Source: Zhengitettix transpicula (Eukaryota > Arthropoda > Insecta > Orthoptera > Tetrigidae). From it: DNA of 64,000 nt. The notes under the pieces were generated by a model. That model worked only from the letters and a program-made list of their open reading frames with translations, did not search any database and was not told the DNA's origin. Of this stretch, positions 35,755 to 47,896 are shown piece after piece (the stretch's first letter is position 1; each line of letters starts with the position of its first letter). The DNA lies in the NCBI GenBank assembly GCA_037074705.1, contig CM073595.1, forward strand, positions 66,330,139-66,394,138. The letters run 5' to 3'. The translations under genes were made by a program, and so were the position numbers.

Positions 35755-36406
35755 CGGACCTTTTTAAATCTCCGATTCGTTCCGAGAGTGAGTAAACAAA
35801 GCCTGTCACTCTCACCCCCTATAAATTTAACAATTCCTAAACTCTTTTGTCAGACGCGAAGAACTGGATAGCACACTAGGAAATACATTAAAACAATCGG
35901 TCTTCCTTCACTTCTATATTATTCTAGACTTCGGAGATAGTTTAGTCTCATTTTTCTTAGTAACTTCCTATTAGTACCTGATTTCTTCTATCGGAATCCA
36001 AGCTTTCGTAAAATTATACGGAGAGTCCAAGAGCTACCTTGAAAACCATTTAAGATCATTTAATACGGACTATATTGTCGGTCGCTCCTTTTTAGTTAAA
36101 TGAAAGTCATTTACTGATTGGCGAATGACGCATTTATCAAAATCGTCCACTTCAGATTTGTTTTTTTTCCCTACATGGTACCATTTGTGGAGTTGAAAAA
36201 GTGGTCCCTCTACTCTGACACTCGTTTCATTTAAAATCCGATGCAAGCTTCTGATAGATATTCCAGTTGCCTCAGCAACACGAGCTTGGATTCCCGCTCT
36301 CACATTCCCTTCTTATGAATTTGTATACGTTAGAAATAATTTCCCTACTTTGGCTGTGGATAATTTTACTGCCTCCTAATTTTTGTTTAATAATTTCACT
36401 TTGCAT
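35755..36406 (-). pseudogene. Broken Tc1/mariner-IS630-like DDE transposase
   Basis: The reading starts with ATG at 36406 and gives MQSEIIKQKLGGSKIIHSQS, REIISNVYKFIRRECESG, then a frame change near 36290. It continues as RVAEATGISIRSLHRILNE (helix-turn-helix DNA-binding region), VDDFDKCVIRQSVNDFHL, a further shift, GSSWTLRIILRKLGFR, stop, KKSGTNRKLLRKMRLNYL and YRSEGRPIVLM. The last is where a functional copy has the first catalytic Asp (EGRPIVYxDET); it is destroyed here. A distant trace of the next conserved block appears near 35800. This matches the layout of an insect IS630/Tc1-like DDE transposase family. Several frameshifts and stops and the absent C-terminal DDE part make it inactive. 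Terminal inverted repeats were not identified. Confidence 0.8.
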
Positions 36407-37300
36407 CCTGGAAACTAATGAAGTATAATAATGGTAATAATAGTACTTACAAAAAATTTCATAACATAAATAAAGACAAAATTTACCTACACTGAGTACA
36501 ATATATTTCTTTGCGTCAATGTTTTTAGAATAGTATTAACAGTTCCTAGTTGTCGCAGCAAAGAATCGTGTTGAACTGAGCTCATCCTTACCCCCACTAC
36601 ATCCTATGGGACGAGGACGGCTGCGCAGCTTTGGTGGACACGACATCTGAAAAACATAAACCATTATGTTCTTACGGCGACCCCTTCTATATGGGAAGCC
36701 TAGAATGCTAAGCCTATATTCAAAAAATATTCTCACGCGGCTTAAAATTATTACCAATCGCGTTACACGTAGGGCAAATACAGTCGGTACATTCGTTGTA
36801 ATTGAAATGAGTCAGTGTTACAATTGCCAACGTCTTCTGTCCTTATTGAAGGTTTTCCATCGTCGGAAAGCTTCAGCAGTATTTTATCGTAAACGTTGTT
36901 TTACGTAGGAATTATTTATGATCACCTTCCACATTGTATCTGACAAGCGATAAATTACGGTCTATATTTCTCTCGCTACCTCATTTCCCCTCCTCTGAGA
37001 ATTTTAATAACAGAATACTATAAGTAGGTTTTTTCGACGCGAGTCGCTTACGTAAAAATAAGAAGCGTTTGCAAAAAAATATATATTTATATCTCGCCCA
37101 GCGGGGAATCCTAAGCGAAGAATGAAAAGCGGTTCCATAAAATTGGGTTCGTGACAAGAGGCACAATGGGAGGTTTCCCTCCCGGGACAGGTCAGTCTCG
37201 AACTCGAGCCCACGGCTACCGGTATTCAGCACGGTTTTCTAAATGGAGTTGCAGTCTCGCTAAAAAAAGAATCTCACCCCAATAATTCTTTTTCTTTCTT
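36407..37300. other. Intergenic DNA with a weak SINE-like B box
   Basis: At 37186-37225 the minus strand reads GTGGGCTCGAGTTCGAGACT, loosely tRNA T-arm-like. Frames of 69-83 codons around 36981-37232 overlap it. Nothing else is recognised. Confidence 0.4.
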
Positions 37301-37730
37301 TTTTTTAGTGAAGGGAGTGGAATATATTATAGCCGGACAATGAGGTACGGGTTTTCCCGTATTTGTGGAAAGCATAATAGGTAGCAAAACGCTCCTTTTG
37401 TGGGATTGGCTTTATTTTGACAGGTAGCGAGGTGCCGAAGTCCTGCCCCTCCCCCCCTTCACCATCCACCGGAGCGTGGCCCGCACTTGACCCTTACCCC
37501 GCCGCGCCCCAGGGGTCCGTCCCGTTTCCGTCCCTCTTCATTAAGGGCGGATTTTGTCGGCTTTTCCTGCGCCGTTGCGCTCGCCTCGCAAATTATTCCA
37601 CTATGACTGGTAATATTCGGGGCCTCGTAACGGGACCAGACCCGCAATTCGGGACACTGCTCGCGGCGCCCGACCTCGAACTATTGTTTCCTCTGTCACT
37701 CGTATCATACAGCTGATCCACTTCTAGGGA
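37301..37730. other. GC-rich, low-repeat island
   Basis: A strong shift to C/G-rich, CpG-containing sequence between 37400 and 37700. A 99-codon frame (37417-37716, +), rich in Pro, Ser and Leu, is explained by stop depletion and resembles no family I know. It could be a conserved non-coding element or an isolated exon. TTTATTTTGACAG|GTAGC just upstream (37412-37426) has an acceptor-like AG, but that is weak evidence. Confidence 0.3.
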
Positions 37731-39089
37731 AGCTACATTGCTTCACGACTTACAATATCTACGTTTTCCTGCCATTAATAACAAATTTATTCAATTGCAT
37801 CTATAGAACTGAAGTGTACACGTGTAAATTTTCAAAGTTGAGGCTCCTTGACACTTCCCAGATGCCAATTTCCACGGTCTTTGCCCCCAAAGTTCGTTTA
37901 ACCATGTGTGCGTGTTGAGAAAATAAATGCTTAACATATCAGAATGAAACTAGCCATGTTAGGGAAGGCTAGGAAACGGATGGCTTTGTAAGGAAATGGA
38001 CGAAGTTTCAGGTGTCGGGATAACAACCTCAGATGGTCTTTACTCCTCTGCCGTTAGACGTAGCTGACGAGATTTCTACAGGCATTAAATCTGTTGAGCG
38101 GCTTGTGATTTCTACACCACATAAGCACCTTCTCCCTCCCCCTACAACGTACAACATCTTTGTTGTCGGAGCACAGGAACGCAGAACCAAACCTTTTACG
38201 AGGACTTCAAAGTAGTAGAACTGAAATGGTTAAAGTCAATAGACTCTATGGGAAATGGCAAATCATAATCAAGAACCAACGGAGATCTAAATTAAACTGT
38301 ATCCATTCACTACGCATCGATAAAATCACTTAATCTTCTTTTAAACTAAATCCATTTATTTAATGGTGACAAAAGTCATGAACAAATGTCCAAAATTATA
38401 AATTAAAACTGATTCATCTCAAATACGTCGCGCAGGCACGGTCGAAAATTTAAAGCAAATAAGTAAAAGGCAGGAGATCACAGTCAACCAAGTGGAAGAG
38501 TATTTGATGGGAAGAACAGGTATATTAGGTAGTACTAATTATAATGGAATAAGTCCAGTGAAGTGTTCAAATGCCGTAGAAATATGATGGGACAAGAACA
38601 CATGTTCAGTTAGACTGGTACCAAGGGGACATGCATATTTCTATAGATGGTACAGAGCGACAAAAGACCACGTTGTTAGGTTGTTCGGTGACTTGAATAA
38701 AGCGCAGGGGAGTTTGTTTCGAGCTTTGCGTAGAGATTTCCTCCTAAATAGCAACAAGTGTCTGCACGTGTCTCCTTCAACACTCTGTTGAACCAAACTG
38801 GTCTTTCCACACATAGCAGTTCCGCTGCCAGAAAAGCCTTCGAAATTATGTGAATTCCTTATCAATGAACTATGGAATATGTCGTCCACTGAAAACCATC
38901 CCGAGTGATCACAGTCTGGTGATCGAATATATACAAATCGGTTCTCCATAACATTTTGAAGAATATGTCATAGCTTGCTTCAGGTCGTCGTTGCCTCTGT
39001 TACAGTCAGCTGCTGAACTCTTACCTTGAATTTTTAATATAAATCTCACTCTACACGATTTGTTTATTCACCGATTTCTTAGATCGTTT
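37731..39089. other. Intergenic DNA, mostly unassigned
   Basis: A 102-codon frame on the minus strand (38641-38949, ATG at 38949) has a plausible amino-acid mix (Cys, Gly, Phe, Ser and Lys/Arg in the second half). It lies just downstream of the LINE tail on the same strand, so it could be retroelement-derived. I cannot assign it. Confidence 0.35.
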
Positions 39090-39300
39090 CCTATATTATT
39101 TGACCACGTTCACCCGTGACCGACCTCGATCGTAATCCATTCAGAACATGTCCAAACCATAGTAAATGATTCTGAATTTTTTCGTCGACTTTCTGTCACA
39201 CATCTCAGCCAGATTCTTTTATACAAGCCACACTTTAGTGATTCAAAAATGTCTCACCGATGAGGCGGCGGATTACCGAGTCTAATGCGATTTTGTTGAC
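39090..39300 (-). pseudogene. Probable LINE ORF2 C-terminal remnant
   Basis: The minus strand reads VDEKIQNHLLWFGHVLNGL from about 39189, then RSRSVTGERGQII and a stop. The (K)IQNxxLxWFGHVxxx segment is characteristic of the region after the reverse transcriptase in several insect LINE clades. The sequence upstream in the same frame (about 39190-39300) is interrupted by stops but keeps LTVNKIALDSVIRRLIGE. The remnant is heavily decayed. Confidence 0.45.
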
Positions 39301-39554
39301 CGTCAAGAAATTTGAATCCTTCGAAGTGATCGATACAGACTCCTTCCACCTGAACGATGTCTGACGATCCATCTGAAGTGATTTCAGACAGTCTGAAACG
39401 ACGGTTCTGCGACTTCCGAGTCGTCATCGGCGAAAGCAGCTGCTGGGGTGGTTCGTTTATCGTTAAACTGTTTCCATGGATTCATAAACGTTCAATTGCT
39501 TTATTTTTAACTTTTCCGCTAAGTTTCCTAAAAAACTCAGTACAGCATATACTT

Positions 39555-39558
<4 letters not shown>

Positions 39559-39601
<43 letters not shown>
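39559..39601. repeat. (TA)n microsatellite
   Basis: About 21 uninterrupted TA units. Confidence 0.95.
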
Positions 39602-39604
<3 letters not shown>

Positions 39605-39668
39605 AATGCCAATTAATTAAGACATTAATTGTGAAATTGAAAATCTAAATTGTTTGAAAAATCCTTTG

Positions 39669-40571
39669 TAGCAGCAGGAGCTTTTGAAATAACAATAGAA
39701 AAGCTGGCTCTGTTCCTTTGTCGGAAGGTCCGTCAAAATGGCGTATGCGCGCTCAAATTGCGAGACGAGAGATACAGTTCGCAGGAAGGTTTGATGAAGT
39801 ACGGTTCGTAGGGAGATTTGGTGAGAGAGAGTTCACGGAAAGACCTCGTCGAGGTATAACATTTTTGGATGGAGAATTCAACAGGGTTGGCATTTAGCAG
39901 GACAAAGTAAAACATTCATAAAAGTATAACGTCGAAACCTGCTAAGAAAAAGCAGTTTTTGTGTCCATAGCCGGCCAGAAATAGCAAAAGTTTCGGTTTA
40001 AGTCCGGAACAATAAAGACTACCCAATCGACGAATCGCAGAAATCACCGATAGATGACGGAAGGAGGATCATCCGAGTTCCTGACATCCTAAAATTGTTT
40101 ATTTAGAATCTGTGAGTTTAGAAGCAGTGTAAAAAAACCACAATAGTATTTTCGAAAATTAAAGGTACGATGGAATGCTGGGCAGACGTGAGTAAAAATT
40201 TACGAAACAATTAATTATGTAAACGTAATTGAAAGATAGCCGTCAGATTTCGATCTCTTCTTTTTGAATAAAATTGTTAATCAGAGTCAATCTTTTCATT
40301 TTTAATTTTGTTCTCATTTAAAATTTTCTAGTTCAATTGACGAGTAAACTTCTTTTTCTTTTAATTGTAATTTGTTGTTAATAATATTATAAATATTATC
40401 GATTTGGCCATTATCAAACCCAGTGAAGATCCTGAGAAATTCAATAATATAAATGTGTAATTGTTTGAGTTATTGCCACAATAAAAATCTTTTGTTTGTA
40501 AATTTTATTAAGCTTTCATTTAAAAAGCCCATCTTTAGTGTTTATTAAAAAATGGCTTCCACAACGTGGGG
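39669..40571 (+). mobile_element. Possible solo LTR with primer-binding-site-like end
   Basis: TGGCTTCCACAACGTGGGG at 40553-40571 resembles the tRNA-Lys-complementary primer binding site used by many LTR retroelements (TGGCGCCCAACGTGGGG). It follows an AATAAA (about 40481) and a T-rich tract, as at an LTR 3' end. A TGTAGC at 39669 could be the 5' boundary, giving a repeat of about 880 bp with a GC-richer first part. No gag or pol follows and no second LTR is visible, so a solo LTR or chance similarity are both open. Confidence 0.25.
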
Positions 40572-41280
40572 AAAATTAAAGGCATCTTTTGTGTATATTA
40601 CAATGTATATGATAAGTGTGTATGATACATATTCTTACTAAACTTCACATGAGAATTTACATTTCATTACCGTTATAGCTTCACTATGATAAAACTATTA
40701 TGCATGAAAATTGAATGCTGTGTTTTCATGTTTCTAAACAATTTTTACTGATCTTTCACCTTTATTGTGTCAAAAATTTGAAATTATTTTATATTTATTT
40801 GTATGACGACTCACTTCCATACTTATTTTATGTTATTGAGTTAACTATTCCTAAATATCGTATTTTATTACAATCGTCTGGAGTAAGTGGACTAAATTGA
40901 CTGGAATACATTCAATTAGAATCACTTATGTTTGTTCCTCCCACTGCGCTTGCACTTGTAGATTTCTGATTATAATTTCGTGTGACAGAGTAATTTTCTG
41001 ATATCAAAGTTACAGAATGAGTGAGGTTCAAGGAATTCGAGTGTCGTGTGTTAATAATATCGAAACGAGTAGAACAGCAAGATCAATTAGTTTTCGATAC
41101 CGTGAAATTACTATTTAATGTCCACATCGTGAGGTTTACCGTAACTGAATCTCTTGAAATAATGCAAAGAAATTTGCAGACCTCTCACAACACACGTGCT
41201 ATTAAAATATTTTTTGTATTCTCCTGTTGGAGAGTTTTCTGTCCACCTCGATCGCCGCAATGTGCTGCTACTTGTTCTTT
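40572..41280. other. AT-rich intergenic DNA, nothing recognised
   Basis: No gene or repeat signal in this stretch. Confidence 0.55.
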
Positions 41281-41580
41281 TTACTTATTGTGTATACAAA
41301 GACCAGGACGCGAGTGACAATAAGGAATTATAGTCTCACCAGGGCGTGACTCTCGGAGCCTAATACCATGCAAGGCGTCTCCTCCTTCTAATGCCTTATG
41401 TCTTTCTATAGCCTCCATCTGATATTTAGTAGTTTCAAGAAACATTCCACGTGATTTAGTAATCCCACTCATCTCTTCAACCTTAGCACTTCTTATTGCT
41501 CTGTGAATAATCTCCCACAAAACAAGATGACCTGTCAGACAAAACGAAATCCCCTTCCTGGAATTTTCATTTTTAAAAAA
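41281..41580 (-). CDS. Unassigned 99-codon open frame, possible exon
   Basis: This frame on the minus strand is open from just after a TGA (complement of 41581-41583) to TAA at 41281. It has no ATG near its beginning. Its composition is unlike the chance frames around it: rich in Glu, Arg, Lys and Gly, with segments such as ITKSRGMFLETTKYQMEAIE and RHKALEGGDALHGIRLRES. A polypyrimidine-AG (TTTCGTTTTGTCTGACAG) ends at 41532, and CCTG|GTGAGA lies at 41339. These would bound a 192-bp exon (41340-41531), a multiple of three. I do not recognise the protein. It may be an exon of a host gene, a retroelement fragment or chance. Confidence 0.25.
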   Translation of the reverse strand, partial: FFKNENSRKGISFCLTGHLVLWEIIHRAIRSAKVEEMSGITKSRGMFLETTKYQMEAIERHKALEGGDALHGIRLRESRPGETIIPYCHSRPGLCIHNK

Positions 41581-44500
41581 TCAAACTAAAGAGGAGCAAA
41601 TCCAGGCAAGAGGAAACGTGATAAGTGTAGTTTGAAACATCAGCACGATGTAAAATAAATCTAGGCACAAGCGTCCAACGTAGGTCCACCTAAATCAATC
41701 TACTACTCCGCATTAAAATCTAAAATAATAGTCCACTGAGATTTTATCGTCTCGATCTGATACAGTAAAGAAAATTAGCTTCCGGAGAGTGAAACTAATC
41801 TTGATGAAAAAAATATGGTTACTGCACACTTTCGATTACAATGTTTTACAACGATTTCAAAGTTACGCTATCATTTCGAAGTGTCGATACCGAAAAATGG
41901 TAAAAAAAAATTATTTCCACACTGAACTGAGCTGTAAATAATTTTAGGTAATCGCTTGATATCTGTTGTGGAATTAGTCATCAAAGCATTGTATTATCAC
42001 AGAGGACTTGTGAGTACTTTTACCAACTTCGCCGACTTTGTAATTTGTTAGGCATTAATGTTGCAGTTCCGTAATAATTTGATATGTGTCGTGATTTGAC
42101 CTGTTTCCAGTCAACATTGTGGTTGAGTAAGTGCATGGTTATGTTTGGATTACGTTCTGCAAGCCAAGATTGTGCTTGATTAACTAACATTATTTTTTAA
42201 CAATAAAACAATGGAGCAAGCAGGAAACATTTATAATTCATACGATGTTTATAATTGAAGATTAAGTAGATTTCAATTAATTTTAATTGATTTGGGGTAA
42301 ACATACTTATAATAATTTCTTTTAATTGTTCGTAATAAACGCTGTAAATACAGTATATTATAAAACTTACACAAAATAGGGTGAAAACGGACCTAAAAAT
42401 GTGAGTTGTAACCGTTCTAAAAATAAATGTTAGTGTTACTCAGCTGATAAGGCAAAGATGATTGATATTTCCACAAATGTATGTTTAACACTCGTCGAAC
42501 CTTGTTATAGTGTTAAAGCGCATTTCAGCGGAAACAATAATAATACTTAATATTTCATTAGTTCTTAACTATGAAAGAACAAGCCAAAAATATTGTTTTA
42601 TACCTAAAAAACTTATCAAAAAAATTTTGAAACGTAAATGTAAAAAAAAAATATAAGCCATAATATTAAAATCAAATATTACAGTCATATTTTTGAAATT
42701 ATACTAACGTAAGATTTTTTTTATTCTTGCACATGACCAGCTAAGTAACGAGTTCGCGAATAATTTAATTGTTAATAGACTAGTTTCTCATATTTTTGCA
42801 TTTATAACGAATAAATGTCCGTTACTTTTCGTTTTATGCTGGAAGTTGGTTACATATTGAATACAGACGAGATCTACGTTTATGACTGATGGTTAAGGTA
42901 GATCGCACATGACATCTTTGGTGGGCAGAAACTTTGAACTGTTAAGGAATACAGAGCACATGGAGTGGCAATAGCGTGTTGCAATCGACGTAATGACCAC
43001 GCAGAGGGATTTTGGGCTTTGGATCGCTCAGTCATGAGTTGGCACGATGAGTCATGCCTATATTCCGTATGCTTCCGCTCATGTCAAGAACCTCGCAATC
43101 AGCACACACAAGACGAACCAAACGACGATTTAACACTACACTACTCGATTAAATCAGCTAGGAAACGTTCGATGCAGTTTAAAAAATAATTTAATATTAA
43201 TCGGAGTAGGCCTAGCTATTCTTCATAGCGACAGTTCAACTGGAATGTTAATTTTAATTAGATCGTATCACATCCAAATATAGCCAACTCGTGAGGTACA
43301 AATTCGTGTGGTCAAACTGTGATTAATATTAATATATATAATTCCTTTTATATTTATGCATGTTTCCGATATTATGTAAGTAACGGAACTTACTTAAAAT
43401 CCCATGGATGCAGATCATCAGTTTCATTACTGTTATTTGAGAGTTTTGTAAATTCCGTATTGGGTTCCTCAGGATAAATCTCAATCTATGAAAACCTCAG
43501 CTGACGTGAATTACAATTTAGAAGTAACAAATAACCAGACATCGCACCGCATGATGAACCATACCACAATAAAACGTAGACTAGCTCAAGGTGCAAACTG
43601 TTCAATATATATTTTTGAGATTTTCTGTAGATTCTGAACATGTAATTTTCCATTTGGAAACCATAAAATTAATGCTTGTGAAGTACAGTTAACGAACAAA
43701 CCAATGTGCTGCATATGTTTTGTGCTCTCCCAGGAATACGTGGCTCATAAATAAAATAAATTATGCATGCGTAACGCGACGTTATCTGTAGCTCTACAGC
43801 TCTTGCAAGTTTAACGCACTTATTTTTCTACATATGGAAACTGGAGACTGAAGAAAAAAGATACAATTCATCTGCCTTTCGTTTAGTGTCTTAACATTCC
43901 AACAATGTATTTCCGTAGACAAAAAATAATACAGTCATCAACAAATGATCTGAAATATAGGGCCTAAAATACAGAATAATATCAAGAAATTTATATTTTT
44001 TTCAAACTTTTTTTAATAGGAATGTCACAGAAATATGAAATGAAATATAACATTTATAATATAATTTAATAAATTGTTAACAACAGAATTGTAAAAGAAC
44101 CGAAACAGTAATCAAAAATCAATATGAGGGAAGTGTTACGAAAAAAAAATAATTTTCAAATTTCTATATCAGATATTCCAAAACGTAATCGGAACATGCG
44201 AAGAATATTCAAAGTTAAAACCCGTTCCATTGACTACCTCTCCGTTTATCGGGTCATGTGTACGGTAGAAAAACAAAAAACAGGTTCTTCAGACTGTAGC
44301 TAATGTTAATATGATTCGTATTAGAGGCTGCTCATACGTCTGCATTTTTTGAGTACCTAAATTTCTTATTTACTGAAACAGAAATCTAATAACTATCAGT
44401 CTGGTTGAGTGTTCGTTTGGTCGAGAATTTAATTAATTTAATGGACCCTACTCACACCTGTTCACATCACAGAGGTATTTGGTCTGAAATTATTTTCATC

Positions 44501-45220
44501 TAAGTTATAGTAATTTGGGATATAAAATATGAAGAAAACTATTAAATTTAAAATAAGTCTGGCATTTTGTTTAGAAGATCTTATTGGAGCTTAGTGTGTG
44601 TAGAGATGAATTAGTAAAAGAGATGAGTGTTTGATTGGTGTTCCTTATTGACTGTGTCCCACTGCTGAAATGACAATCTAGGTTTACTACAAGGCTCGGC
44701 TGTTTGAGCCAGCATTTCCTTATTCTTATCTGCAGGTCAAAAATTTGCTTAAAAACAACAGGGGTTGAACACTCAATTTTAGCAAATCAGGAATCCTCAG
44801 TTGTCACAGGGAATTAGGCCGTCAAGTTGGCAGCCATAGGTTCACAATTGTTCGAATAAAAGGATAAAGAAATAATAATTATCAAATTTCTGGGGCAGGC
44901 GTACTCCAGAACGTTTCTTTTGGAGGAATGGTCGAAATAAATGGTATCAAGATAAAAGACTATAATGAGGTCGTAGGTATGAAGTTCTAATAACTGAAAT
45001 ACCGAGTTAGCGATAGGTACCCCGATTGTTCAGTCGAGACCAAAATCACTCAACGGATAATACAGTATAATCAAGACTTTTGGCGTCGTTTCGTGACTGT
45101 AACGAAATAATATCTTTTTAGAAAGAACATTAACTAAACTCACGTTACTTAGGCCAAGAATCGGAACAGTTAAAGTAAAAATTAACGCGATTAATATAAG
45201 AATGGCAAACATTCAGATCT
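41581..45220. other. Long AT-rich intergenic stretch, nothing recognised
   Basis: Frames are short (at most 74 codons) and unassigned. No inverted repeat or tRNA-like arm was noticed. Confidence 0.5.
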
Positions 45221-45320
45221 CATGTTATCAGACCCGTCACTCACGTTATCCCGATTCGTGATCCTGGCGAGATGCTCACTGGGAATGTGGTCGTTGCCGT
45301 AGTTTCTATCACTTGTTGAT
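45221..45320 (+). repeat. Dispersed repeat 'GTGATCCTGGCGAGATG', copy 3
   Basis: TTATCAGACCCGTCACTCAC, then GTTATCCCGATTCGTGATCC, then TGGCGAGATGCTCACTGGGA and GTGGTCGTTGCCGTAG. It aligns along about 90 bp with the copy at 60579, including the 5' TCAGAxCGCGTCACTxACGTT block. Confidence 0.65.
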
Positions 45321-45384
45321 GGCGACGTCAATGAAACCATTTCTCAGCTTCACACTTCTATTCTGTATGACGACCTATTAGATA

Positions 45385-45925
45385 TATATCTAATACATGA
45401 GGCTACATGAGGGTAATCCACATGGTGGCAACTCCCCTTTAATAGCATAGGAAGGGATTTGAAAGGGGGGATGCGGAAGAGTAGAGGAAGATAGCCAAGG
45501 GTTAACTATGGCCCCAGACTATAGTTTAAGGATCGTACCCGACATTCGCCTTAAAGTAATGCAGGACAAACCCCTATAAAACCTGCATCAGGCAGGTCGG
45601 GCATTGCGTACTTGTCCCACGCCCTTCCGATAGCGGGAGAAGAGTTTGCTGTAGGGACGCAGCATTCCCTTCTCCGTGCCTCGACCAGTTTAGGAGGCAG
45701 CTGGCCGACTGTTTCAATGGGAACAGAGAACAACTCTTACCGTATGCCCAAGGTCTGTGACCCCGGAACATACACCTCTCAAAACAGGCCGAGGTGCCTC
45801 GGCATGTGGTAACCTTAGTTCAAACACGGAGAGAGGAGGAGGCATCCCCAACGGTAGCCCCTTACGTCTCTCCTACAAGATTTTGCCTACGAGAGAACAT
45901 CCCTCGCAGGTTCTGCCTTATATAT
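45385..45925. repeat. GC-richer, probably mobile-element-derived segment
   Basis: A sharp-edged block of balanced composition within AT-rich DNA, running from GAGGCTACATGAGGGTAATC to CCTCGCAGGTTCTGCC, directly downstream of repeat copy 3. Frames of 60-66 codons occur on both strands (45551-45812) without family resemblance. Its edges and isolation suggest an inserted repeat, but I could not match it to a known element class. Confidence 0.4.
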
Positions 45926-47896
45926 AGTCATATATGTATACATTAGCAAGATAAACAAATAATTTTTCTATTTGCTAATGAGTACTAAGTCACAAATGTG
46001 CATTATGTTTACAGGCAACGAAAGAAAATAAAATATAAATTAAATTTCCTCAAAATTTAAATTATGTATAAAAAGATGGAAGTAATATATTTCCGTACAC
46101 ATTGTTGCAATAGTTTTGATTATAATTAATTATTGAATATTTTTTTGACTACTTTGAATATTATATTTATCCGGGAGTAGTTTATTTGTAGTGCAACAGA
46201 CTTCAGATCTTTATTGGTACACATACCGGTACGAATATATGGAACAAAAGGCCTTGGTAACAAACTTACTATACGAGCAACAGAGGTAAAATTACTTTTA
46301 AGTTGATCCTTAAAAATATTTAACCAGTTTTTGTACATTTATTTCCCGGTGTAACATTATGGGACTGCAACACTGTGAATAATTTTAACGTGCTTGAAAA
46401 ATATTTGAATATTAAAACTTCTGTACTTTCTTGAATTTGGTATATTAATTAAAATGAAATTACAATACTTGTTTGTGTTACAGTTGTAGTAGGGTTATTT
46501 GTTTTCGACTAGTATGTAGCTGCATTAGGATTATGACTATAGTTGTAGGAGGTCACATATTAAGGCCAATGCACTGTTCTTGCTGACTTGTGTCGTAAGC
46601 CTTGTGCCAACGTTGCGAATTCCACACTTCTAATACTTAGATGGCTTAAACTCTCAAGTTATTAAATATGCCGGTCTTTCCCAATAGCTTCAACACATCA
46701 GTGGACGAAAAAGTCCCAACATTTGTCAGGGTTCAGACTAATCATTATTCTTTTTCTGGCTAGCAGTAGCTTACACATATTTTATTTAAATTCACGAAAT
46801 TATTATCCCTGTCATGTGTAATATCTCAAAATGTCTGCGAACGAAATTTTCAGAATAAAATGCGAGAAGTGGAATATTTTTCCTATACCCGCCGATATAT
46901 TTGTGACTGGAGTAAAAGAAACCCCTTTATTAGACAACCAGGAATACAATTCAATAATTGCGGGCGTTATTCCACGTTTTATTTACATTCCCCTACATCT
47001 TAACATACACATATTTCTCGCTGATTTCAAAACTTTTATTGTGATTTTAAAACCATCTTATATTGTATAATAGGCTATTTACCGGTGTAAAAAAATTATA
47101 ACTAAGAAAATATTATATTTGCTTTAAAATTAACTTTATCAAAATGAACTAACTGGATGAATAGTACGTAGATATTTACTATGCGAAACTCCTGACTATT
47201 AAATTTATTTACTACGTCTATAGTGTCTTTTCATTACTGATTTTTAAATTTATTACATTGGCAAATAGACAAAGATATAGCAATAGTTAATCGACTCTAC
47301 TTTTCAGGCACGCTCCGTCACATGCAATATAATAAATATAAAAATCTTTTTCCATAGACCCTGAAGAGAATCCAGAGCACAACAGTAGTAACGCATTTTA
47401 ATTTAATTTTCAAATATTGATTTTATTGAATATTAGTATAATATATATATATATATACTTTTATTAATTCCTTGGCTCAAAACAAATGGAAAATTATTTC
47501 ATTCTTGTTTGAATTGTGTTTCATTAGTTCTTAACTGCTAAATGATAACGTAGCTATAAAATAATTTCCCTTATAGACAATAATTTTCCTTCTTTGCTTG
47601 TTTCTCGATCTTTAATAAACTTGAGAACATTTTTATTGATTTTTAACGGATGTAGGTCAATTTTTAAAAGTTATTAATGACTAATTCTACGACCATTTTT
47701 CGCAGTCTTCTGCTCTTTGATGACATTTGGCACAACTCTTTTTTATTTTCCCCCTTTGACACATTTTTCTTGTATCTCAATCAGTTTATGATAAATACGG
47801 CAGGAATTGAGACTTGTCTCGCGATAGATTTGGAAAAACTGAAACAGGACGTCAGAAAGTGTATTCGAAACTAAATATTACCCATTATAAGTCCCG
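45926..47896. other. AT-rich intergenic DNA, nothing recognised
   Basis: Includes a (TA)n tract at 47437-47457. Frames at 46831-47070 and 47677-47874 are unassigned. Confidence 0.5.
47437..47457. repeat. (TA)n microsatellite
   Basis: About 10 TA units. Confidence 0.9.

Noticed and set aside
37417..37716. 99-codon Pro/Ser-rich frame
   Set aside because: Stop depletion in a GC-rich block; no family resemblance and no convincing splice borders.
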